Assembly (NCBI RefSeq): GCF_023078375.1
Contig: NZ_CP095554.1
Span: 2,282,501-2,346,500 of the forward strand
Direction of reading: 5' to 3'
Length of the DNA stretch: 64,000 nucleotides
Source of the DNA: Roseomonas gilardii subsp. gilardii
GTDB lineage: Bacteria; Pseudomonadota; Alphaproteobacteria; Acetobacterales; Acetobacteraceae
Part shown: positions 32,865 to 41,914 of the stretch, in pieces
How positions within the stretch are numbered: position 1 is the first letter of the stretch
How the letters are laid out: each line of letters opens with the position of its first letter
Translations under genes and position numbers: made by a program
Notes under the pieces: generated by a model
Database searches by the model: none
The model's input: only the letters and a program-made list of their open reading frames with translations
Told to the model about the DNA's origin: nothing

Positions 32865-35555
32865 ATGGCCAGTACGACAGCTTTCCGCGCCGGAGACTTC
32901 ATCGATTCCCTGGGTGTCAACGTTCACAGCCAGTACCTGGACACGCCTTATGCGGACATCGATCAGGTGCTGGCCTCGCTCCAGTACCTGGGCATCGGCA
33001 ATGTGCGCGACGCCGCAGGCTATGCCTCGCTGCAACTCGATCGGCTGGCCTATCTTGGTGAGAACGGCATCAAGCTGGACATGATGGTGGGCGTCCAGGG
33101 CGATACCTATGCCAACCAGTTCGCGCTGGTAGAGAAGCTCGCGCCCTATCTGCGCAGCCTGGAAGGCCCGAACGAGGTCAACTACTGGGAAGCCACGCTG
33201 AACGGCGTGGGCGGCATTGCCGGCGCCCGGGCGGTGCAGAAGCTGATCGCCGACTATGTGAATTCCAGTGCCGCGCTGAAGGATGTGCCGATCATCAACT
33301 TCAGCGTCGCGGCATCGGACTCCGCCAGCTTCGCCGCCTATGGCAACAATTCGGCCAATGCCGATTACGGCAACGCGCATATCTACTACGGCGGCGGCGC
33401 GACCTCCTATTCCGTGCTCAGCACCTATGTGCCGATGGCCAACCAGATGAATCCCGGCCAGCAGATGGTCATCACGGAATCCGGCTATCCGACCCAGACC
33501 TCCGGTGCCGGCAACCAGGGCGTGAGCGAAGCGGTCCAGGCGAAGTACACGCTGAACCTGCTGCTGGACACCTACAAGCTCGGCTACGCGGCGACCTATC
33601 TCTACGAGCTGGTGGACTCCTTCCAGGACCCCACCGACACCAACCAGGAGGCGCATTACGGCCTCTTCAACTACGACTGGTCGGCCAAGCCCGTGGCGGT
33701 GGCCATCCACAACCTGACCACGATCCTGTCCGACACCGGCAGCACGGCGGAGAGCTTCACCACCGGCACGCTGGGCTATTCGGTCACGGGCCTGCCGGCC
33801 ACGGGCAACACGCTGCTGCTGGAGAAGTCCTCGGGCACCTACGAGCTGGCGGTGTGGAACGAGCAGAAGCTGTGGGACAGCGCCACCCTCAGCGAGATCG
33901 CCGCCAAGAACACGACGGTCACCGTGACGCTGGACCACAGCTTCGGCACCGTGAAGGTCTATGACCCGCTGCTCGGCACCGATGCCCAGAGCACCTACAC
34001 CAATGTCAGCCAGATTCAGATCAGCCTGACCGACCATCCGCTGATCATCGAGATGTCCGATTCCAAGGGCGCCGGGACGGGCTCCGGCGGCGGCGCCACC
34101 ACCGATGCGCACACGATCACGCTGAAGCTGTCTGGCGACAGTTGGCAGGGCGATGCCCAGGTGAAGGTCTTCATCGACGGCGTGGCGATGAGCGACGTGG
34201 TCACCGTGACCGCCCAGCACGGCAGCGGCCAGACCCAGGACCTGACGCTGACGGGACACTGGGATGCCGGCGCCCACACCATCTCGGTGCAGTTCCTGAA
34301 CGACGCCTATGGCGGCACGGCCAGCACCGACCGGAACGCCTATGTCGACCAGATCCTGGTGGACGGCAACGAGCTGCTGACCAGCGCCTCCTGGCTGACC
34401 TACAACCGCACGATCGACTACGCGGTCTCCCTGACCGACCAGCTCGTGGTGGGCAAGACGCCGGTCACGATCAGCAGCGCGGTGAGCACCACCCTCGCCT
34501 CCACGGCGGACAACCTGGTGCTGACGGGCTCGGCCGCGCTCAAGGGCGTCGGCAACGCGCTGGACAACACGATCACCGCGAATGACGCGGGCAACAGCCT
34601 CTATGGCAAGGACGGGGCCGATACGCTGAACGGTGGCGCGGGCAACGACTATCTCGATGGCGGCACCGGCGCGGACCACATGGCGGGCGGCGCGGGCAAC
34701 GACACCTATGTCGTGGACAATGCCGGCGACGTGGTGGTCGAGGCGGCCAATGGCGGCGACGACCGGGTCTATGCCTCGATCAGCTATACCCTGACCGACA
34801 ATGTCGAGCGGCTGAAGCTGACGGCGGAGGGCCTGACCGGCACCGGCAATGCCCAGGACAATGTGCTCTATGGCAGCGACGGGGCCGATACGCTGAAGGG
34901 CATGGCCGGCAACGACACCCTCTACGGCAATGCCGGCAACGATACGCTGGAGGGCGGCGACGGCAACGATACCCTGAATGGTGGCACCGGCGCGGACCGC
35001 ATGACCGGTGGCGCGGGCAACGATGCCTATACTGTGGACAATGTCGGCGATGTGGTGGTCGAGGCGGCCAATGGCGGCGACGACCGGGTTTATGCCTCGG
35101 TCAGCTACACCCTGCCCGATAATGTCGAGCGGCTGAAGCTGACGGTGGAAGGCCTGGCCGGTACCGGCAATGCCCAGGACAACATTCTCTACGGCAGTGA
35201 CGGCAAAGACGTATTGAAGGGCATGGCGGGCAATGACACCCTCTATGGCTATGCCGGCAACGACACGCTGGTCGGCGGCGCCGGCAATGACGTGCTTCTC
35301 GGCGGTGCCGGGGCGGATGTCTTCCTCTTCCAGAAGAGCGATGGCGCCGGCCGCGACACGGTCGTGGACTTCAGCCATGCCGAGGGTGACGTCGTCAGGT
35401 TGCAGGGCTTCGGCGTTGATAGCTGGGCCGAGGCCCATGCCGCGATGAAGCAGTCCGGGGCCAATGTCGTCCTGACCCTCGATGGCGGAGAGGTCATCAC
35501 CTTCAAGAACATGACCGTCGGTGGCTTCCACGCCAGCGACTTCGCTTTCGCCTGA
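32865..35555 (+). CDS. Secreted modular glycoside hydrolase-like RTX protein
   Basis: The 896-residue protein has three parts. Residues 1-290 resemble a clan-A TIM-barrel glycosidase, with likely catalytic Glu104 (SLEGPNEVNYW) and Glu205 (MVITESGYP). Residues 415-505 look like a calcium-dependent carbohydrate-binding module of the CBM36/60 type (KVFIDGVAMSDV; ILVDGNELL). Residues 575-820 hold hemolysin-type GGxGxDxLx repeats that bind calcium, followed by a C-terminal SDFAFA end typical of type I secretion. There is no N-terminal signal peptide, as expected for type I export, and no exporter genes are nearby. The ATG at 32865 is preferred over 32772 because the longer segment has no homology-like features. 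The substrate, perhaps beta-glucan or xylan, is inferred. Confidence 0.8.
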   Translation: MASTTAFRAGDFIDSLGVNVHSQYLDTPYADIDQVLASLQYLGIGNVRDAAGYASLQLDRLAYLGENGIKLDMMVGVQGDTYANQFALVEKLAPYLRSLEGPNEVNYWEATLNGVGGIAGARAVQKLIADYVNSSAALKDVPIINFSVAASDSASFAAYGNNSANADYGNAHIYYGGGATSYSVLSTYVPMANQMNPGQQMVITESGYPTQTSGAGNQGVSEAVQAKYTLNLLLDTYKLGYAATYLYELVDSFQDPTDTNQEAHYGLFNYDWSAKPVAVAIHNLTTILSDTGSTAESFTTGTLGYSVTGLPATGNTLLLEKSSGTYELAVWNEQKLWDSATLSEIAAKNTTVTVTLDHSFGTVKVYDPLLGTDAQSTYTNVSQIQISLTDHPLIIEMSDSKGAGTGSGGGATTDAHTITLKLSGDSWQGDAQVKVFIDGVAMSDVVTVTAQHGSGQTQDLTLTGHWDAGAHTISVQFLNDAYGGTASTDRNAYVDQILVDGNELLTSASWLTYNRTIDYAVSLTDQLVVGKTPVTISSAVSTTLASTADNLVLTGSAALKGVGNALDNTITANDAGNSLYGKDGADTLNGGAGNDYLDGGTGADHMAGGAGNDTYVVDNAGDVVVEAANGGDDRVYASISYTLTDNVERLKLTAEGLTGTGNAQDNVLYGSDGADTLKGMAGNDTLYGNAGNDTLEGGDGNDTLNGGTGADRMTGGAGNDAYTVDNVGDVVVEAANGGDDRVYASVSYTLPDNVERLKLTVEGLAGTGNAQDNILYGSDGKDVLKGMAGNDTLYGYAGNDTLVGGAGNDVLLGGAGADVFLFQKSDGAGRDTVVDFSHAEGDVVRLQGFGVDSWAEAHAAMKQSGANVVLTLDGGEVITFKNMTVGGFHASDFAFA
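34659..35300 (+). repeat. Two tandem 321-bp repeats inside the RTX domain
   Basis: Units at 34659-34979 and 34980-35300 encode near-identical 107-residue blocks (NGGDDRVYAS, YTL, DNVERLKLT, GTGNAQDN, GMAGNDTLYG in each). They differ by a few substitutions. Each holds a beta-rich spacer and several calcium-binding nonapeptides. Confidence 0.85.
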
Positions 35556-35566
35556 AGCTCAGCCGG

Positions 35567-35597
35567 CAGGCGCCCGTCCCATATGGCCGGGCGCCTG
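35567..35597. terminator. Hairpin between convergent RTX and HNH genes
   Basis: Perfect 10-bp arms CAGGCGCCCG and CGGGCGCCTG with an 11-base loop lie between the two convergent stops. It could end transcription from both sides; no T-run is present. Confidence 0.55.
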
Positions 35598-35602
35598 TCC
35601 CG

Positions 35603-36196
35603 TCAGCTTTCCAGCTCGCTGTCCCAGTACAGATAGTCGCGCCAGCTCTGATGCAGATAGTTCGGCGGAAAGGCACGCCCGTTGTCCTGCAACTCCCAGG
35701 ACGTGGGCTGTCGCGGCGCCACGCGCGGGATCATCTGGCAATCCCGCGGCAGGCGGGAGCCCTTGCGCAGGTTGCAGGGGCCGCAGGCGGTCACGACATT
35801 CTCCCAGGTCGTCCGGCCACCGCGGGAGCGGGGGATCACGTGGTCGAAGGTCAGTTCCGGCGTGGGAAACCCGTCTCCGCAATACTGGCAGGAGAAATGA
35901 TCGCGCAGGAAGACGTTGAAGCGCGTGAAGGCCGGCTTGCGTGCCGAGGGGATGTACTCCCGCAGGGCGATGACGCTCGGCAGCTTCATGGTGAGAGTCG
36001 GAGACCGCACCTCGTGCTCATATTCGCTGAGCACGGAGACACGATCCAGGAACACGGCTTTCACCGCATCCTGCCAGGACCAGAGCGACAACGGATAATA
36101 GGACAGCGGTCGAAAATCCGCGTTCAGCACCAGTGCTGGGAAAGTGTGACCACCGTCAGGCAAGTGTGGCTCCCTATCCCAAAGGGACGGGACCAC
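35603..36196 (-). CDS. HNH endonuclease family protein
   Basis: The 197-residue protein carries an HNH nuclease domain with zinc-type cysteines (CQYCG and CGPCNLRKG) and the catalytic His in TFDHVIPRSRGG. The N-terminal half (FPALVLNADFRPLSYYPLSL) is typical of a widely conserved alphaproteobacterial HNH protein that is usually housekeeping and not part of a restriction system. No methylase or specificity gene is adjacent. Confidence 0.87.
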   Translation of the reverse strand: MVPSLWDREPHLPDGGHTFPALVLNADFRPLSYYPLSLWSWQDAVKAVFLDRVSVLSEYEHEVRSPTLTMKLPSVIALREYIPSARKPAFTRFNVFLRDHFSCQYCGDGFPTPELTFDHVIPRSRGGRTTWENVVTACGPCNLRKGSRLPRDCQMIPRVAPRQPTSWELQDNGRAFPPNYLHQSWRDYLYWDSELES

Positions 36197-36308
36197 CAGC
36201 TTTGGGGCCTATCCGGACGATCAGGCCCCAGATGAAGTGGCGCCGTCCGATGTGTGTGGCTGGTTTGCCATGCGGTGGGTCGCGCCGCAACAGCTTGTGC
36301 CGCAAAGG

Positions 36309-37010
36309 TCACGAAGGCTTCATGCAGCGCCGCAGGAAGGCCGCGCCCGCCATCATCCCGTCCGGCGAGATGGTATGGTCCACACCCGGCTCGAAGCGGG
36401 AATCCACGGGCACGCCGAACTGCCGCAGCCGGAGAGCGGCGCGGCGGGATGCCTCGGCCGGGACCACCGGGTCGGCCTCCCCATGCACCAGCAGGACCGG
36501 CGGGGGAGGGTGCACCAGCCCCCGCTCCAGCCCCTCCGGGTCCAGCAGCGCCCCGGCATAGGCGAGGATGGCGGCGGGCGGGCGCGGCAGGCGAAGCCCT
36601 GTGTGCAGCGCCATCATCGCCCCCTGGGAGAAGCCGAGCAGCACCAGGTCGCCATGATCCAGCCCCAGCCTTTCCAGCCAGAAACCGATCCGGCGCGCCA
36701 GGAGCGGGGCGGCGGCCTGGATGGCGGGCACCAGCACGGCGGGGCGGCGGTCACTCAGGGAGAACCACTGCCGGCCGAAGGGCGCGCCGTCATAGGGGTC
36801 CGGCGCGTCCGGCGCCAGGAAGAGCGCGTCCGGCAGGACCTTGCCCAGGGCCGGGGCGAAGGGCAGGAGGTCATCGCCCCTTGCCCCGACGCCGTGCAGC
36901 AGCAGCACCAGATGACGGGGTGCCCGGCCGGAGGGCGTGCCCCAGCCGCGCACCGTGCCACGCCCCGGCTCCGGCCCGTCCGGCAGGTCGTTGGAAGTCT
37001 CTCGCGCCAT
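36309..37010 (-). CDS. Alpha/beta hydrolase, phospholipase/carboxylesterase family
   Basis: The 233-residue product has the lipase-like nucleophile motif GFSQGAMMA, the oxyanion region LLLHGVGARGDD, an acid in HGEADPVVP and the catalytic His in GVDHTISPDG. This matches small carboxylesterases of the YpfH/EstB type. The ATG at 37010 (MARETSND) is used; an ATG at 37040 would add ten residues. It is divergent from gluQ across 91 bases. Confidence 0.87.
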   Translation of the reverse strand: MARETSNDLPDGPEPGRGTVRGWGTPSGRAPRHLVLLLHGVGARGDDLLPFAPALGKVLPDALFLAPDAPDPYDGAPFGRQWFSLSDRRPAVLVPAIQAAAPLLARRIGFWLERLGLDHGDLVLLGFSQGAMMALHTGLRLPRPPAAILAYAGALLDPEGLERGLVHPPPPVLLVHGEADPVVPAEASRRAALRLRQFGVPVDSRFEPGVDHTISPDGMMAGAAFLRRCMKPS

Positions 37011-37101
37011 TCCATCCTCTCCTCCGGCCTGTCGCCCCACCTTTTCCGGGGCGGGCCATGGCGATAGAGCCTGTTCCGGCTGCCAGGCATTCAGGACCGC
37101 G

Positions 37102-38028
37102 ATGCCCCGCGAACTCCATTCCGCCCTTCCGCCTGTGACCGGGGCGAATCCCGCCGGGATGGTGACGCGCTTCGCGCCGAGTCCGACAGGCTATCTGCAT
37201 CTCGGCCATGTGCGCTCGGCCCTGCAAGGTTGGCGCGCGGCACGGCGGGCGGGCGGGCGCTTCCTGTTGCGGATCGAGGATATCGACCCGGCCCGCTGCC
37301 GCCCCGAATACCGCGCGGCGATCGAGGAGGATCTGCGGGCACTCGGCCTGGACTGGGACGGTCCTGTGCGGGTGCAGTCCGGACACCTGGCGGAATACCG
37401 CCGGGCCCTGGACCTGCTGGCGGGGCGCGGCCTGCTCTATCCCTGCTTCTGCACCCGTGCGGAGATCGCGCGCGAGATCGCCCGCAGCGGCACCGCGCCG
37501 CATCCCGCGCGCCCGGGCGAGGCCGGGCCGGAAGGCCCTGTCTATCCCGGCACTTGCCGGCGCCTGGACCCGGCGGAACGCGCGCGCCGCCTCGCCGCCG
37601 GGGAGCCGCACGCGCTGCGGCTGGACATGGCGGCGGCCCTCGCCACCCTGGACGGCCCGCTCTCCTACGAGGAGCAGGGACGAGGCCGGCTGCGCTGCGA
37701 TCCGGCCCGCTTCGGCGATGTGGTGCTGGCCCGCAAGGATGCCCCGGCCTCCTACCATCTCTGTGTCACGCATGACGACGCGCTCCAGGGCGTGACGCTG
37801 GTGACGCGGGGGGAGGATCTGCGTGCCGCCACCGACATCCACCGGTTGCTGCAGATGCTGATGGGCTGGCCGGAACCCCGTTATGCCCATCACCCGCTGC
37901 TTCTCGGGCCCGACGGGAAACGGCTGGCGAAGCGGGACGGCGCGAAGCCGGTGCGGGAACTCCTGCGGGATGGGCTTTCCCCCGGGGCGATCCTGGCCCT
38001 GGCGGAAGGGACGGCGCCTCCTGCTTGA
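37102..38028 (+). CDS. gluQ: Glutamyl-Q tRNA(Asp) synthetase
   Basis: GluQ-RS attaches glutamate to queuosine at the wobble base of tRNA(Asp). The 308-residue enzyme is a truncated glutamyl-tRNA synthetase. The HIGH-type motif is HLGH in TGYLHLGHVRSA and the KMSKS-type motif KRLAKRDGA. A zinc site is visible as CFC and PGTC. The anticodon-binding domain is absent, which separates it from GluRS. ATG 37102 is chosen; ATG 37159 (MVTRFAPSPTG) is possible. Confidence 0.92.
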   Translation: MPRELHSALPPVTGANPAGMVTRFAPSPTGYLHLGHVRSALQGWRAARRAGGRFLLRIEDIDPARCRPEYRAAIEEDLRALGLDWDGPVRVQSGHLAEYRRALDLLAGRGLLYPCFCTRAEIAREIARSGTAPHPARPGEAGPEGPVYPGTCRRLDPAERARRLAAGEPHALRLDMAAALATLDGPLSYEEQGRGRLRCDPARFGDVVLARKDAPASYHLCVTHDDALQGVTLVTRGEDLRAATDIHRLLQMLMGWPEPRYAHHPLLLGPDGKRLAKRDGAKPVRELLRDGLSPGAILALAEGTAPPA

Positions 38029-38060
38029 CGGAACGGGGGGAAATATGCGCCCCCTCCGGC

Positions 38061-38471
38061 ATGGTTCCGCACCACACCACACCGCCCTCGGCCGAGGACA
38101 TCGCCAGCCTGGCCGAAACCGCCCTGTGCGCCCTGCCGGAGGAGTTGCGAGTCTCCGTGCGCAACCTCGCCATCGCCGTCGAGGAGGTGCCCGACGACGA
38201 CACCCTGGAAGAGATGGGGCTGGAGCATCCCTGGGAGCTGACCGGGCTCTATCGCGGAGTGCCCCTGACGGAACGCTCCATCGGCGACCTGCCGCGGGAG
38301 CCCGACATGATCACGCTCTACCGGGAGCCGATCCTGGTCGAATGGGTGGAAACGGGGGAGGACCTCTTCCGGCTGGTGCGGAACGTCATCATCCACGAGG
38401 TCGGCCATCACTTCGGCTTCTCGGACGAGGAGATCGCGCGGCTGGAAGGCGACGAGGCCGGACCGGGCTGA
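38061..38471 (+). CDS. Metallopeptidase-like (DUF1025/MinE-fold zincin) protein
   Basis: The 136-residue protein has the zincin motif HEVGHHFGFSD (HExxH plus a third ligand Asp), matching the small bacterial metallopeptidase family often found with gluQ or near tRNA genes. Its in vivo substrate is unknown. A TTG at 38025 gives a longer form that overlaps gluQ, but ATG 38061 (MVPHHTT) is a better start. It follows gluQ closely, so co-transcription is likely. Confidence 0.8.
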   Translation: MVPHHTTPPSAEDIASLAETALCALPEELRVSVRNLAIAVEEVPDDDTLEEMGLEHPWELTGLYRGVPLTERSIGDLPREPDMITLYREPILVEWVETGEDLFRLVRNVIIHEVGHHFGFSDEEIARLEGDEAGPG

Positions 38472-38552
38472 GAACCGGGCTGAGGCCGCTCCCTCCGGGG
38501 GCCAGATGGCAGGCCGTGGGAGGTGGGCCGGAGCCCGTCCCGACGCCCTTCC

Positions 38553-38774
38553 TCAGACCGGCTTTTCCGGCGACCGGCCGGCTTCGCCCCGATGGGGATC
38601 GGCACCTTCCTTGCCGGTGCCGTAGTCCTCGTCGGTCCGCTCCTGCTTCTGCCGGTCGGACTGGTCCTGTCCCTCGTTCGGCAGATTTGGGTCGTCGCCC
38701 CAGCTCCGCTCGTTCTGGCGGCGGGCGTGCTCCCAGTCCTCGCTGCGATCGACCGGCTTCTTCGGGATGTTCAT
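38553..38774 (-). CDS. Small charged hydrophilic protein, unknown function
   Basis: The 73-residue product (MNIPKKPVDRSEDWEHARRQ onwards) is rich in Asp, Glu, Lys, Arg and Gln with no hydrophobic core, so it is probably disordered. I do not recognise it. The ATG at 38774 is preferred over a longer start at 38846. It is separated from the next gene by 78 bases. Confidence 0.5.
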   Translation of the reverse strand: MNIPKKPVDRSEDWEHARRQNERSWGDDPNLPNEGQDQSDRQKQERTDEDYGTGKEGADPHRGEAGRSPEKPV

Positions 38775-38852
38775 GCCTGTTCTCCCTGGCGACATGTCTC
38801 CGGTAACGCGGCAGTGGGCCTTTGGCTCCCTTGCCCCAGGCGGCATCGGGGG

Positions 38853-39896
38853 TCAGGGAAGCGGCCAGGGCGCCACGCGGCCACCCTGGCGGGAGAAGTT
38901 GGTCCAGTTCCGGCAATCCACCAGCGCCCAGCCGGAGCCCGGACTGTCCGAGAAGGGGACCGGCCCGCAGCGGCCGGTGCGCGCGAACCAGCGGCCACGT
39001 TCCGGCGTGTCGGGCAGGAAGGCCCCGTTGTTCCAGCGCTCCCAGCGCACCATGCCGAGGTCCCGGGCGAACCAGAAGCGTTCCAGATGGTCGGAGGCAG
39101 CGATCTCCGGCCGGGCATAGTGCTCGGAGATGATCGCCTCCACCGGCAGGCTCCTGGGCGTGGCGTCGTCGTGCCAGCGCATCGGCAGGGCGATCCGCGC
39201 CTGCCGCCAGCGGGTCAGGGCCCGGCCGAAGCTGGTGGGGCAGGCATCGGGTGCGGGGGCGATGTTGATCGGCGCGATCCGCTCCGCCCAGCGGCCCTCG
39301 GGGACCGCGCCGGCGAAGGCCAGCCAGGCGGGTGCCGGGCGCGCGCCCGGGCGGCAGGCGGGGGAGAGGAACCATTGCAGCACCCCGGGCCGCCCACCAT
39401 CCTGCGTGACCACGAAACTCGCCTCCACCCCGTCGGGGCCGGGGCGGAGCAAGGCGGCCTGCCCACCCTCATCCGGCTCGAAGCGGCCGAATTCATGCCC
39501 CTGGAAGCCGCCGCCGATATCGAAGGTCTGGATGATGGCGGGGTGGCCCAGCAGCCGTCCCAGCACGGCGTCGGAGGCCATGTAGCCCTGCGGACGGGCC
39601 GCGGCGGCGCCGCTGTCGGGATAGTCGGTCTTGCGCCAGGGCAGCACCTCCTCGATCCGGGCGGGGCGGCGGCGGTCGCAGCCGGGCTCGAAGGGCAGGA
39701 GGCCGGGGACCGGGTGCCCGGCCTCATCCAGGCAAACGGACTGCGCCAGGAAGGAAGTGGCCTCCGCCTCGCTCAGCCCTTCCCCATCCCGCGCGCCTGC
39801 GGCTCCGGTCGGCGCGGCCCCGGTCAGCACCAGCAGCATGGCCAGCAGCAGGATGCCCCGGCGGCGCGGGCCGGCCATGGTCAGGGCAGGATTCAT
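38853..39896 (-). CDS. Secreted protein, unknown function
   Basis: The 347-residue product starts with a Sec-type signal peptide (RRRGILLLAMLLVLTGAAPTGAA, cleavage near residue 33). The mature part has several Cys (SVCLDE, EPGCDRR, SPACRPG, DACPTS, GRCGPV, VDCRNW) that could form disulfides. No known domain is evident to me. The ATG overlaps the uracil-DNA glycosylase-family stop by four bases (ATGA), so the two are probably co-expressed. Confidence 0.7.
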   Translation of the reverse strand: MNPALTMAGPRRRGILLLAMLLVLTGAAPTGAAGARDGEGLSEAEATSFLAQSVCLDEAGHPVPGLLPFEPGCDRRRPARIEEVLPWRKTDYPDSGAAAARPQGYMASDAVLGRLLGHPAIIQTFDIGGGFQGHEFGRFEPDEGGQAALLRPGPDGVEASFVVTQDGGRPGVLQWFLSPACRPGARPAPAWLAFAGAVPEGRWAERIAPINIAPAPDACPTSFGRALTRWRQARIALPMRWHDDATPRSLPVEAIISEHYARPEIAASDHLERFWFARDLGMVRWERWNNGAFLPDTPERGRWFARTGRCGPVPFSDSPGSGWALVDCRNWTNFSRQGGRVAPWPLP

Positions 39897-40492
39897 GCCG
39901 CCAGGACCTCCCGCACCACCTGGCGCAGCCGGGGGATGACCTCGGCCTCGAACCAGGGATTCTTCGCCGCCCAGGCGAGGGTGCGCCAGGACGGGTGGGG
40001 CAGGGGGAAGTGCCGGGGCAGGAACGCCTCATGCCGCCGCACCCGATCCGCCAGGCTGCCCGGCCCGAGCACGAGGCGCTGGGCATGGCTGCCCACCAGC
40101 AGGCGGCAGCGGACCTCCGGCATCAGCGGCAGCAGGCGCGGATGCCAGAGCGGCGCGCATTCCGGCCGGGGCGGGGCATCCCCGCCGCGCGGCAGGCGCC
40201 CGGGATAGCAGAAGCCGGTGGGCAGGATGGCGACGCGGTCCGGGTCGTAGAAGACCTCCTCGTCCAGCCCCAGCCAGTCGCGCAGCCGGATACCCGAGGC
40301 GTCCTGGAAGGGGATGCCGGACAGATGCGCCTTGGTGCCCGGGGCCTGGGAGGTGATCAGCAGCCGCGCCCGCCTCCCGACCTGCAGGATCGGGCGCGGC
40401 CCGAGCGGCAGATGCGGCGTGCAGAGGGTGCAGGCCCGGGCCGCGGCCTCCGCCTGCTTCAGTCCCAACGGTTCAGGATCTCCGCCACCCAT
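39893..40492 (-). CDS. Uracil-DNA glycosylase family protein
   Basis: The 199-residue protein resembles the compact uracil-DNA glycosylase-like superfamily that removes damaged bases. N-terminal Cys residues (CTLCTPH) are followed by the water-activating region LLITSQAPGTKAH, then SGIRLRDWLG and a C-terminal LPHPSWRTLAW, where the HPS-type loop inserts into DNA. Exact activity is uncertain. The ATG at 40492 overlaps the sirtuin stop by 34 bases. Confidence 0.78.
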   Translation of the reverse strand: MGGGDPEPLGLKQAEAAARACTLCTPHLPLGPRPILQVGRRARLLITSQAPGTKAHLSGIPFQDASGIRLRDWLGLDEEVFYDPDRVAILPTGFCYPGRLPRGGDAPPRPECAPLWHPRLLPLMPEVRCRLLVGSHAQRLVLGPGSLADRVRRHEAFLPRHFPLPHPSWRTLAWAAKNPWFEAEVIPRLRQVVREVLAA

Positions 40493-41181
40493 TCCGGCAC
40501 CAGCCGCGTGGCCGGGCCGTGCCGCGCCTCGTCGAAGAGGTGCGAACCGGCGGAGGGTTCCAGGTTCAGCTCCAGCGTGTCGGCACGGTCCCGCACTCCG
40601 GCCACGAAGCCCGCCGCCGGATAGACGCTGCCCGAGGTACCGATGGAGACGAAGAGGTCGCATGCCTCCAGCGCCGCCTCGATCCGCTCCATGTGCAGCG
40701 GCATCTCGCCGAACCAGACCACGTTCGGCCGCATCCCGCCCGCCTGGGCGCAGGCGGGGCAGGGCGTTTCGGTGGAAAGGTCCTCCTCCCAGGCGGAGAC
40801 CGCACCACAGCGCGCGCAGCGTGCCTCGCGCAGCGCGCCATGCATCTGCACGAAACGGCGGGAACCGGCCCGCCCATGCAGCCCGTCCACATTCTGCGTG
40901 ACCAGCAGGAATTCCCCCGGCCAGCGAGCGTCGAGTTCCGCCAGGGCGCGGTGCGCGGCATTGGGCTCGACCTCGCGCAGCCGGGCGCGGCGGGAGTTGT
41001 AGAACGCGTGCACCCAGGCCGGGTCACGGGCGAAGGCGGCGGGCTGCGCCACCTGTTCCAGCGGCACCCTGGCCCAGGTCCCGTCCCGGTCGCGATAGGT
41101 GGACAGGCCGGATTCCCGGCTGATGCCGGCACCGGTGAGGACGACGATCTTCGGCGGGGAGGCCATGCCGGTTTGGGACAT
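40459..41181 (-). CDS. cobB: NAD-dependent protein deacylase (CobB, SIR2 family)
   Basis: Sirtuins remove acyl groups from lysines using NAD+. The 240-residue enzyme has the NAD motif TGAGISRESGLSTYR, the catalytic His in QNVDGLHGRAG and FVQMHG, and a zinc ribbon with C-x2-C pairs (CARC and CPAC). The start is ATG 41181 or ATG 41166 (MASPPKIVVLTGAG); both lie before the Rossmann fold. It is upstream of the glycosylase-like gene, with which it overlaps. Confidence 0.92.
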   Translation of the reverse strand: MSQTGMASPPKIVVLTGAGISRESGLSTYRDRDGTWARVPLEQVAQPAAFARDPAWVHAFYNSRRARLREVEPNAAHRALAELDARWPGEFLLVTQNVDGLHGRAGSRRFVQMHGALREARCARCGAVSAWEEDLSTETPCPACAQAGGMRPNVVWFGEMPLHMERIEAALEACDLFVSIGTSGSVYPAAGFVAGVRDRADTLELNLEPSAGSHLFDEARHGPATRLVPEWVAEILNRWD

Positions 41182-41236
41182 GGCGCCCCGCCGCCCGTCA
41201 AGCGGGCCGGCGGTCACGCTGCGGTGGGCGGGCCAC

Positions 41237-41773
41237 TCAGGCCAGGGCGTATTCCACCTCCGGCGTATAGACCGAGTGCTCCTTGCCCAGCAGCGAGGAG
41301 AAGAGCGTGAACTGCTCCATCCGCACGGGTGGGGCGCGGAACAGGTTGTGTGCCTGGACATAGGAGATCAGCTTCGGCACCTCGGCCCGGTCCACCCGCG
41401 CCAGGGTGATGTGCGGCGCGAAGCGGCGGCGCTCCGGTTCCAGCCCCACGCGTTGCAGGGCGGTCTCCACCTTGGCCTGGAGATGCGACAGCGCCTCGGT
41501 GCGCTCCACCCCGACCCAGAGGCTCTGGATGCGCCCCGCCTTCTCGAAGGTGCCGACGCCGCACAGTGACAGGTCGAAGGGGCGGGCGCGGATCGCGGCC
41601 AGGGCCTCGTCCACCTCCTCCGCCCGCCAGCGTTCGATGGCGCCGATGAAGCGCAGGGTCAGGTGGTAGTTGTCGGGCGGCACCCATTTCGCCCCGGGGA
41701 TACCACCGGCGAGGCCGGCAAGCTGGTCGCGCAGCAATTCGGGCAGGGCGAGAGCCACAAACAGTCGCAACAT
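41237..41773 (-). CDS. thpR: RNA 2',3'-cyclic phosphodiesterase (ThpR/LigT)
   Basis: The enzyme opens 2',3'-cyclic phosphate ends of RNA. The 178-residue product has the two HxT motifs of the 2H superfamily, HLTLRFIG and HITLARVD, and a family N-terminus (MLRLFVALALPE). It is in the same orientation as cobB, 55 bases upstream of its start. Confidence 0.93.
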   Translation of the reverse strand: MLRLFVALALPELLRDQLAGLAGGIPGAKWVPPDNYHLTLRFIGAIERWRAEEVDEALAAIRARPFDLSLCGVGTFEKAGRIQSLWVGVERTEALSHLQAKVETALQRVGLEPERRRFAPHITLARVDRAEVPKLISYVQAHNLFRAPPVRMEQFTLFSSLLGKEHSVYTPEVEYALA

Positions 41774-41914
41774 CGGATCGGAAAGCCCCCATGGCGTCGT
41801 GATGGTGGTCGTGCGGCGACCTTGGCGGCCCCGCGGCGTCTGGTGCGTCGGTCTCGGCTGCTGGCGGCTCGGTCTCTCCCTTCTTGCGCGGTGTCCCTTC
41901 TGTCGCGGCGCCTT

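Noticed and set aside
34600-35300. Possible CRISPR-like periodic repeats
   Set aside because: The periodicity is in-frame glycine/aspartate coding for RTX nonapeptides, with no spacer structure and no cas genes.
32766-35531. 921-residue open frame antisense to the RTX gene
   Set aside because: It mirrors the repeats of the sense gene and has low-complexity, family-less sequence. The sense strand has clear domains.
35603-36196. HNH protein as part of a restriction or defence system
   Set aside because: No methyltransferase, specificity or partner gene is adjacent, and the sequence resembles the conserved stand-alone alphaproteobacterial HNH family.
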